Below, piece after piece: positions 55,883 to 64,000 of a stretch of 64,000 nt of DNA (position 1 is its first letter; every line of letters begins with the position of its first letter). Source of the DNA: Rhipidocladum racemiflorum (taxonomy: Eukaryota > Streptophyta > Magnoliopsida > Poales > Poaceae); contig CM070576.1 in NCBI GenBank assembly GCA_036346355.1, positions 10,275,558 through 10,339,557 of the forward strand, read 5' to 3'. A program made the position numbers and the translations under genes. The notes under the pieces were generated by a model, which worked only from the letters and a program-made list of their open reading frames with translations, was not told where the DNA came from and made no database searches.

Positions 55883-58800
55883 AACAGGATTCGACCTCGA
55901 ATCCAGAGGACGCCAAAAGCAACAACAAAGTCCCCGAGGGACAAAAGACTTCCTTACAACATAAAACATTCACACAAAGACTCAAACCGAACAAACGACA
56001 ACCGAAGTTCTCAAAACCAACCCTTGGCGAGGAAATGTTGATTTAGCTCAACAAAGTGCAACCTCGCACGGTTCCTCCTTCACCCCAATTGCCAAAAGAC
56101 CACGAAGAACACGGTCTCACACTCCTCATTCGATACATTCCTTGGCACTAAAGTGCCTGATCCCTTTAGCAATGCTACTTTCCAGAAGAACACGGCTTCA
56201 ACCTGCTAGAACCCTCTTCAGCTCCCACGCACAAAAGTGTTTTTCACACATCAACCTCTCTACTATGGTTCGCCATAATCAAGACAACGCAAGCCAAGAG
56301 AGACACTACACTCCAAGACAACCCACTGTTTGAACAACGGGGTTTAAAACCATGCAAAAGATTCGTCTTTTACAAAAGACCAATACCCACCGCTAACATC
56401 AAAAGGGAAAGCTTTCTTTAAAACCAAAGTTCTTAAAACCCGCAAGAACAGTAACAACCGAACAAAATGCTACGGTTGACTCCACTCTCTCATAGATCAG
56501 CGACAAAAGATCCAATACACTTCAAAAAGGAAAAGCAATTACTAGCAACCACCAAGTGGTCCACTAGTACTTAATCAACCCTATCGAGGAACACATCAAC
56601 AGCACAATTCTCCAAGAAGGTTTGAATTGAGTCAAACTCAACCTTCCTTTACTCCTCACCTTTAAACCATTTACGATCCACTACTAACAACACCTAATGC
56701 TTAGGTCGATAACAACCCATACTGGATTTCTCATCCAAGCGGGTCTCGCCCTCAAGCTTTCCACCCAAGGACTAAAACAAGGACACAACGATTGGATAAA
56801 CTCAACCACAAACCATGAACCCAATTGGTCCCCATGCTTAACCTTGAATCCAATGCACTACAATCACTTTGGAAAAGATTTGACAACAACCAAAGAGCAT
56901 TCAGTTTAACTTTCTAAACCAAGATGCAAAGGAAACACAAATCCCCTTCATCACAACCAACATACCAGAAATTCTTTATTCCTTCTTTTCATACTAGAAA
57001 GAAATGGACATCTCGATTCATAACATGAATGCAAACTTTTCAAGAGCACTCCGAATTAGTCATGTATCCATATATGACTTTCTCACCGACCTGGCTCAAC
57101 GACTCCTTCATCATTAAACATCGATAAACGTTGACATGTTTTCCTTTCCACCATTCATTCATCATGGAACGGCTAGTACCGATTAGTCATTCACCAAACG
57201 ACTTATTAGGTATCAAAGAATTGAAACATCATTAACATCGAAGGTTGCAGAAATTCATATAGACCATGACTGCAAACCGTTAGCAGGAAAAGACCACGTC
57301 ATAACAGAACCCTCCATTACTTGAAAGCTAAACTTGCAAAACCTCGCATTTTAACCAAAATCAGCATTTTGTAAAATAACATCGACTCCAAAGTCAAGCA
57401 TCTGCACACACAATCATACAAACTTTCTCAAAGAGAAAGGGAAACTCATAGCACAAACTAAACAAGTTAGCCAAAACCAAATATTTGCACCAATTTCTAC
57501 GATTTTTAGGGAAACTCTGAAACACAGCATAAGGAACACCTTGACCGAAAACCCTTCAACCAAAATGGCAAGCAACCAAACCAGTCCAAAAGCTTTTAAA
57601 CACAAGCTCAGCATAAAAAGAACCATCTCTAGTACTCCACTACGCTTTCCATTAAAAGACTTCAATAATTACTATCTACTTCCTGAGAAGCCCCAACACA
57701 AATAAATCAGAAACTTCACAACAAATTCTTCCTCTAGTTACCAATCCCAACACTTTTAATTAGGGTTTAAGGAGCTTATCGAAAAAGGCTCCCAACCAAA
57801 ACTATATTGACATGACCCTCACGGGTCACCGAATCATAATACATCTTATTCCAAGTTGGAAACATAGTATTTCAATAAATCTTTCAGCAAGATCAGCATA
57901 TAAATTTCATGCCACCTATATATTCACGTCTCAACAACCGAACCTTATTCAGTTAAACAACGACTTCAACATGTAAATATTATCTCTACAAGACAAAGTT
58001 CACAACTAGGATTCCAAGGCATACATTCATTAAGGATGAAATTGTACATCATGTTAATTATCCAAAGCTCACTCCATCGCAACATGTTAAAATTTTCCTC
58101 TATTTTAACCATGGTTTTCCAACGAATAATCTAAACAGTTATCACAACTACTTAGTCATCAATAACAACAAATGGGCACAATCATCAACCAACAACATTA
58201 CTTTTAGCTACCCTATACATAGGTGATAACAAAATTACCACCACACAACATACCCCCACTATTTAAAATAGACTGAATATTAGCATTAACACTACCATTA
58301 ACAACATCATTAACAATAAGTCTTATGTCTTCTCCATTGATATCAATACTAGCATTGTAGCGACACAACTGCATACTTCCAAAGATACTAGTAGTTTGCA
58401 ACAACATAAATAGCAACTCTAATCAACATCCAAATTAAAGTCACTAGTCAACATGATTAAATTTCTCTATTAATCCATTAGATTAGAACATCTTTAACAA
58501 CCAGCCAAGTTTCTTTTACAATAACAGCAGCCTACATCATCTTAATGTTTTAACTATGCATCAAAGTTTAAACTTTTAACATTAACAAGGATCATAAGCA
58601 CTTTTTAAAGCAAGGCAACAGATTCTAAGCATGTACATTAACACATTTAATCATTCTCGCTAAGAGTAAACTGCAACACTAGTAGTCTATTTATTCTCAA
58701 GCTAGAGATATTAATCACAATGAATTGATTCAACTCAAAATTTAACTTAGCAACAAATCAATCCATAAACCACATTGTTACCTACTACATAACATGCTAA

Positions 58801-59945
58801 ACATCAATTCTTACTAGGGACAAACGATTTTAGTCAAAAGACTACTTTGTTTACAGCATTTTAGTTTTAAAACTATCCCAAGTTCATAAGGAAAATTTGA
58901 CTCTCAAAGTTGCGATGAGACAAACCCAAACTTGGTCATGCAAAGGAATTCTCCAAAACACTTTTTAAATCTCAAAGACTCCTACTGGAGGGAACCAATC
59001 GATCAAATATACCTTTGCAAATAAACCCTAACTCCAAACTTTCACAAAATAGGAAGGGTTCTTCAAAGATGATTTTCTTAAACCAGCAAAATAACGAATC
59101 AAACACCACTTACTTCTACAAAGACACGTAACTTCAGCCACGGCCAGTGCAGCATAACTCCGCAATAACTCCGTTAACCTCGGAGAAAGACAAACACAGG
59201 GATAAATTTGAATGCTTCTTCCCCATAAAGCCATCAACAAACTAATCATTAAAACTGGAAAGGCGCCCAAAAGAAGCGCAACACTAGACTCCTCTTCTTC
59301 GTCTTCAACCAAGGAAGACAAAACCACACACCGCATACAGAACGATCCGCAAAAACCCAACATTTTTCATTTGATTCAAATCAACTAAAGCCAAGAAAAG
59401 CAACGAAAAATCGACCGTCAGAACGACAAAGAACGTACGAAGGAATCCACCACCAAACTCTTCTATTTGACTCCAGTCAACTACCCGATCTACAACAGAG
59501 AGGGTAAGCACTCTTCTCCTATAGGGGTTAATAGTTCTTCGGTGATGGCGCTAACCGGCCATACCACAAACCTCGCCTTACTATGAACAAAAGAGGTGAC
59601 CGAAACCCTTCGGTACCACAATTCCACTCTATCACAACAACAAGAGCAATTCAGTCATTTATCTCATAGACATAGCAACATGCTTTATCAAAGGAAGCAT
59701 TCAACATCATAGCTTAAATACAACATTTAAGCATAAAGAAACGATACCCATACCCTTTCCTACTGTGCATCCATTGTGTGTCAAATTTTAGATTAGTTAT
59801 ACCACTTTTGCAAGTTTTAATGTTGCTATCCTATAACAAAATTTTAGTTAAAACCTAAGCCATGTTTCCAAGTTATTCCACATCATATTTTAGTTTTTCC
59901 CTATAGCATGACACTAAAAATTCACATTCCAAGGACCTACAGCCC
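55883..59945 (-). other. LARD internal region, no recognisable coding sequence
   Basis: A-rich in plus reading, with only short open frames (for example 57414-57665 and 59028-59363 on the minus strand) that have no recognised motif. The part next to the primer site (about 57400-59945) matches the Gypsy-4 leader at 62455-64000 in reverse, so it is family leader sequence. 55883-57400 lacks any match within the window. Confidence 0.75.
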
Positions 59946-59957
59946 GCTCTGATACCA
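59946..59957 (-). promoter_or_regulatory. LARD primer-binding site
   Basis: The minus strand TGGTATCAGAGC, initiator-Met type, is five bases inside the 5' LTR edge. Confidence 0.92.
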
Positions 59958-59962
59958 ATCAG

Positions 59963-62310
59963 AATAACACCCGGCATTTAATATGCCTGAATGCTACCAA
60001 ACATAAGCTAAACAACATCTAAATACCACATTTAACATAAAATTCCAGCAAAGGTGCATAGGCTAAAAACCGAGATTTCGGCAGCATCTCCTTTGTTTTA
60101 ACATGAATTAACACAATATCAATATCATGGCAAGATATGTCATAGCACACGACAACATAAATGGATATATCATCAAATTACGCCAATAAAAGCATGCTCA
60201 ACCACTTCATAAGCTATAACCAAGCAAATAAGGAATCACAAGCATGCTAAATTAAACCCTACATTAAGCTTATGGCACAACTCTTAATATCATGTCTCCA
60301 AGTGATTAATTATGGACTATGATGGTGGAGCTACGTGTAGAAGTGTAGCTAGACCCCTTTTTCCCGCATGCCGATCTCAAAGTACCTAAAAACAACATAA
60401 AACACAAGCGTGAGTTCGAAAACTCAGCAAGCATATTGTAATGGATAACAAGATCATTTACAAGACAATAATACCTTACATCACATATAACATCTCATAC
60501 TTGAGCACATAACAACATCATCATCATTAAATATGTATTGCAATGCAATGCAATGCAATGTTATGCTCATATCTCCTTGGAAACTCATACCGGTATGGTT
60601 GAGTACACACCCGTCGGTGTGCACCCTTTTCCCCCCTTCCATCCCGAAGATGGAGGGTGCCTACTCCTCGCTTCCATTCACCACGTGGATGGAATCACGA
60701 TGTAGGTCTTACTCAATGGCGTTCCGGACTAGTCATAACTTTCTCACCGACCTTGCCGGACTAGTTATGACTTTCTCACCGCCCTCGCCCTATCTCATGA
60801 CATGCATGCAACTATGCCAATTATCATATCTCATTTGTACATAAACATATGGCATCATGTCATAGTACACATAAACACATGGCATCTAATCATGATAAGT
60901 ATAGACACATAGCATCATATCATGATAATCATACTCAATATATCATTGGAAAACAGCAAGCATGGCAAGTGATCACAGCAAGTATTCAATCTTTCATCTA
61001 ATCTCCACAAGCAACCTACGATTCCGCTATACATTACAACACACTTGCCTCAACCGCGGGCGACGGATTGGCGGGAAGTAGAGGGCACTCCCGGTGTCAC
61101 ACCACCTGCACATAGGCATCACACACTCACAATCATGCCCACAAAACAGTACACAAACCCCCATCTAACCCGACATTGCCCACTACTCGCAAAACCTAAA
61201 AACAGAGGTTCTGTCCCGTCGGGACAGCAGCCTTGCAAAAGGCATAACTTGAGTTCTGGGACTCCGAATGAATTAAACGAGTACACCCTCGCGTAGCTTA
61301 GGAAATTTTCCAACTTTCTCTAGGTATATGGAAAGTCTGATTCGGCCTCTAAAGTTGTTTAATCTACAGATTACCGAGATCTGTTCCAATCGCGTCACAA
61401 ATTTTAACACGCTTGGTAAAACAGCCATAACTTTCAAACGGCTGATCGAATGTTAACATGCTTTATGTCCACGGAAAGATAATTAAATTATATACAACTT
61501 CCTTTAAGTCCGTATGGACAGATTCGGATTCTAAATCGACGAAAACTCGAACCCTAGCCCGACTGCTCAATCTGCCCGAAAACAGAAACGTGGCAACGTC
61601 TAGATCTAACCCAAAGAACTCCAACCCAGCACCACCAATTGATCTAAAAACTTCATAAACACCCTAAGAACAGTACCTAGATCAAACCCAAGGATCCCCA
61701 TGATCATACCTTTGCCCAACGAACGAATCTCCAATAGATCTCCTCGCTCCTCGCTCCTCGTTCCTCGCTCCTCGGATGGATCCATGAGGATGCAGGGGTG
61801 GGGAGGCCACCCTAGGGCAGCAAGGGGGTGGAGGAGAGGTGGTGTGCAATGGGGAGCAATGGGGGAGGTGGAGGCGCAAGGAAGGGAGAGGGGAAGGTGG
61901 GGGTGGCGGCTAGGGCTTGGAGGGAGAGGTGGGGGCGCCCACGGGCTGGGGGAGCACGCCCAAAAGGCTGGTGGGGAGCCCTTTTACCAGCCCCCACACC
62001 CAATCCTAGTCCGTTACGGAGACCTACTCCATCCCACCAAAGCCCACCAAGGCCCAAACTCAAGGCCCAAAACCCTGGAAACGGCCCGGAAACGCCCCGG
62101 AAAAGCTATTAACCTCCATATCCTATAGTTTTAACCTTAATTCCACATCTCATAATGTTATTAACCTTATCATGCACGTTAAATAAGGTTACGACACTCT
62201 GTGGTGTCACAACGCTTCAAAAGGCCCAAAAACGCGAGTAAACCTCAAGCCGAAAGGTTTTATTCTCTGATTTCACCTTCTATAACGTCACACCAAACCG
62301 TAGTGTCACA
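59963..62310 (-). repeat. LARD 5' LTR (2348 bp)
   Basis: Copy of 53489-55868. Its inner edge has lost the terminal TG in plus reading (AATAACACCC instead of TGTAACACCCC), a post-insertion change at the primer-proximal border. Its outer edge GTGTCACA is followed by GAGAT (62311-62315). The palindrome CTGTCCCGTCGGGACAG is at 61211-61227. Confidence 0.93.
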
Positions 62311-62315
62311 GAGAT

Positions 62316-62440
62316 GCTGCCGAAATTTTGGTTTTTAGCATTCGTGCCTTTCCTGTAATTTACTTGTATTGGTGGTATTTAGAGGTTGCTTCGTCTATGT
62401 TTGGTAGCATTCAGTCATATTAAATACCGGGGGGTTACTG
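62316..62440 (+). repeat. Gypsy-4 5' LTR, right part
   Basis: Continues from 53488: GCTGCCGAAATTTTGGTTTT to ACCGGGGGGTTAC, the reverse of the LARD LTR beginning TGTAACACCCCGGCATTTAA. The LTR end is close to 62440, immediately followed by the primer site. Confidence 0.82.
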
Positions 62441-62441
62441 T

Positions 62442-62454
62442 TGGTATCAGAGCG
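62442..62454 (+). promoter_or_regulatory. Gypsy-4 primer-binding site
   Basis: TTGGTATCAGAGC on the plus strand next to the LTR end, initiator-Met type. It confirms the orientation opposite to LARD. Confidence 0.92.
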
Positions 62455-64000
62455 GGCTGTAGGTCCCGGGAATGTGTATTTTTAGTGTCATGCTATAGGG
62501 TACAACTAAAATGTGATGTGGAATAACTTAGAAACATGGCTTAGGTTTTAACTAAAATTTTGTCATAGGATAGCAACATTAAAACTTGCAAAAGTGGTAT
62601 AACTAATATAAAATTTGACACACATGGATGCACAGTAGGAAAAGGGTATGGGTATCTTTTCTTTACGCTTAAATGTTGTATTTAAGCTTTGATGTTGAAT
62701 GCTTCATTTGATAATGCATGTTGCTATGTCAATGAGATAAATGATTGAATTGTTCTTGTTGTTGTCATAGAGTGGGGTTGTGGTGCCGAAGGGTTTCAGT
62801 CACCTCTTTTTGTTCATAGTAAGGGTGTGGTTTGATGGTTTGGCCGGTTAGCGCCATCACCGAAGAACTATTAACCCCTGTGGGAGAAGAGTGCTTATCC
62901 TTTCTGTCGAAGACCGGGTAGTTGGCTGGAGTCGAATAGAAGAGTTTGTGGTGGATTCTTTCAATTGCTCTTTACCGTTCTAACGGTCAGTCTTGGTTGG
63001 TTTTCTTGGTTTTAGTTGATTGAAACCAAAAGAAAAAAAAGTGTTTGGTATTGGATTTTCGCGGATTGTTCCGTATGCGGTGTGTGGTTTTGTCTTCCTT
63101 GGTTGAAGATGAAGAAGAAGTGTCTAGTGTTGCGCTTCTTTTGGTCGCCTTTCCAGCTTTGATGCCCTGTTTGTATTCATGCTAAGCTGGTGTTTAAAAC
63201 CTTCTGGACTGGTTTGGTTGTTTGCTATCTTGGTTGAATGCCTTTGGTCAAAAGTGTTCCTTATGTTGAGTTTCAGAGATTCCCTAAAACTCGTAGAAAT
63301 TGGTGCCAATCTTTGGTTTTGGCAAATTTGTTTAGTTTGTGTTGTGAGTATGAGTTGACACCCAAAAGTCTTTGATGTATTATGAGTTGGTGATCCGTGG
63401 GGATCATGTCAATGTAGTCTTGGTTGGGTGCCTTTTTAATAAGCATCATAAACCTTAATTAAAGGTGTTGGGAACGGTAACTAGAGAAAGAAATGGTTAT
63501 GTAAATTTTGTTAAATCCGGTTGGACTTTCTCAATGAGTAAGTAGTGAATTTTGAAGTCTTTAATGGAAAGCGTAGTGGAATACTAGAGATGATTGCATT
63601 TATGCTAAGCTGGTGTTTAAAAACCTTCTGGGCTGCTTTGGTTGTTTGCTATCTTGGTTGAATGCTTTTGGTCAAAGTGTTCCTTATGTTGAGTTTCAGA
63701 GTTTTCCCTAAAACTCGTAGAAATTTGTGCCAATCTCTGGTTTTAGCAAATTTGTTTAGTTTGTGCTATGAGTATGGATTTTTACACCCAAAAGTTTTTG
63801 AGTGGATCGCGCTCCTTCGCGTTCACCCTGAATTATCTTTGGAATAAATTTTAATGGAAGCAGATGGACATAGTGGGTTGTGTTGGAAACTCTTGAGATT
63901 TAATTTGTGACTCTTTTTGACTAGAGTTGGATTTATTTGCATAATGTGTGTGATGGTTGCGAGTGCTTCAAAAAGGTGGTTTTTATGAATGTTTTATAAA
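62455..64000 (+). other. Gypsy-4 leader, non-coding, continues beyond the window
   Basis: Matches the LARD leader in reverse (for example AATAACTTAGAAACATGGCT and the block with TTAACCCCTGTGGGAGAAG). It contains a direct duplication, 63181-63371 and 63604-63792, offset 423 bp (GCTAAGCTGGTGTTTAAAA). No open frame with recognisable motifs. Confidence 0.75.

Larger units (their letters stand above)
53489..62310 (-). mobile_element. LARD: non-autonomous gypsy-like LTR element, 8.8 kb
   Basis: Two LTRs (53489-55868 and 59963-62310), a minus-strand polypurine tract and primer site, and a 5-bp duplication define a complete element. The 4.1-kb interior (55869-59962) holds no gag, protease, RT, RNase H or integrase motif in any frame, so it depends on another element's proteins. 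This is the large-retrotransposon-derivative type. LTRs agree closely, with few substitutions and one tandem-repeat length change, so insertion is recent relative to the rest of the window. Confidence 0.9.
51429..64000 (+). mobile_element. Gypsy-4: plus-strand gypsy-type element, 5' LTR and leader only, split by LARD
   Basis: Its 5' LTR starts TGTGACACCACGG at 51429, runs to 53488, is interrupted by LARD, and resumes at 62316 to about 62440, followed by the plus-strand primer site TTGGTATCAGAGC (62442-62454) and leader to the window end. It is the same family as LARD in opposite orientation: LTR and leader sequences match in reverse. No gag or pol is reached before 64000. Confidence 0.82.

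Noticed and set aside
1..64000. tRNA genes, snRNAs or intact host genes
   Set aside because: No cloverleaf-like sequence or uninterrupted host gene was noticed; the TGGTATCAGAGC sites are retroelement primer sites, not tRNA genes. A tRNAscan run would settle it.

Overview
This window is repeat-dense plant nuclear DNA, almost certainly from a grass (Poaceae). The evidence is nested LTR retrotransposons of Tat, Tekay/Del and SIRE/Maximus type, En/Spm-like CACTA elements with GTGTCGGTT subterminal repeats, Harbinger- and Mutator-type MITEs, and a grass-style leucine-rich-repeat receptor-like protein (RLP) gene. I see no intact host gene. The genus cannot be fixed from the sequence alone. Lineage and domain names are from recognition of motifs, not from database searches.

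Layout. (1) 1-21537: a Ty3/gypsy element of Tat type ('Gypsy-1', minus strand, 3' end outside the window). A 13.8-kb CACTA element ('CACTA-1', 3407-17224, target duplication GAA) splits it between protease and reverse transcriptase. CACTA-1 carries a broken TNP2-type transposase, a second gene ending in a Ulp1-like protease domain, and two GC-rich segments that look like captured host exons, one auxilin/J-protein-like. (2) 21538-26815: a decayed LRR-RLP gene on the plus strand. It is hit by Gypsy-1, a Harbinger-like MITE (22226-22841, TTA), a 1.15-kb non-autonomous CACTA of the same family ('CACTA-2', 24327-25472, CAA) containing two 5S-rRNA-like segments, and, just after its stop codon, a Mutator-like MITE (25930-26484, 10-bp duplication) packed with short palindromes. 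(3) 26816-28944: poorly assignable sequence with exon-like GC-rich patches. (4) 28945-47674: a truncated Tekay/Del-type gypsy element ('Gypsy-2', minus strand, one 3.48-kb LTR) whose reverse transcriptase is split by a nearly complete 11.5-kb SIRE-type Copia element (29205-40673, TGTTC). The Copia encodes Gag, Pol and an extra third ORF. (5) 47675-51428: gypsy-type LTR remnants with an 820-bp inverted repeat. (6) 51429-64000: the 5' LTR and leader of a plus-strand gypsy element ('Gypsy-4'), interrupted by an 8.8-kb non-autonomous relative in opposite orientation ('LARD', 53489-62310, GAGAT).

How it fits together: insertion order follows from nesting. The RLP predates Gypsy-1, CACTA-2 and the MITEs; Gypsy-1 predates CACTA-1; Gypsy-2 predates the Copia; Gypsy-4 predates LARD. 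Every element coding region I could read carries stops or frameshifts, many of them TAG where CAG or TGG is expected, as methylation-driven C-to-T decay would give. I found no convincing new multi-gene system. The strongest unusual signals are the 5S-like segments in CACTA-2, the palindrome array in the Mutator-type MITE, the CCGGAG repeats spread through the Copia element, the protease-bearing gene and captured exons in CACTA-1, and the self-family inverted nesting at the right end.
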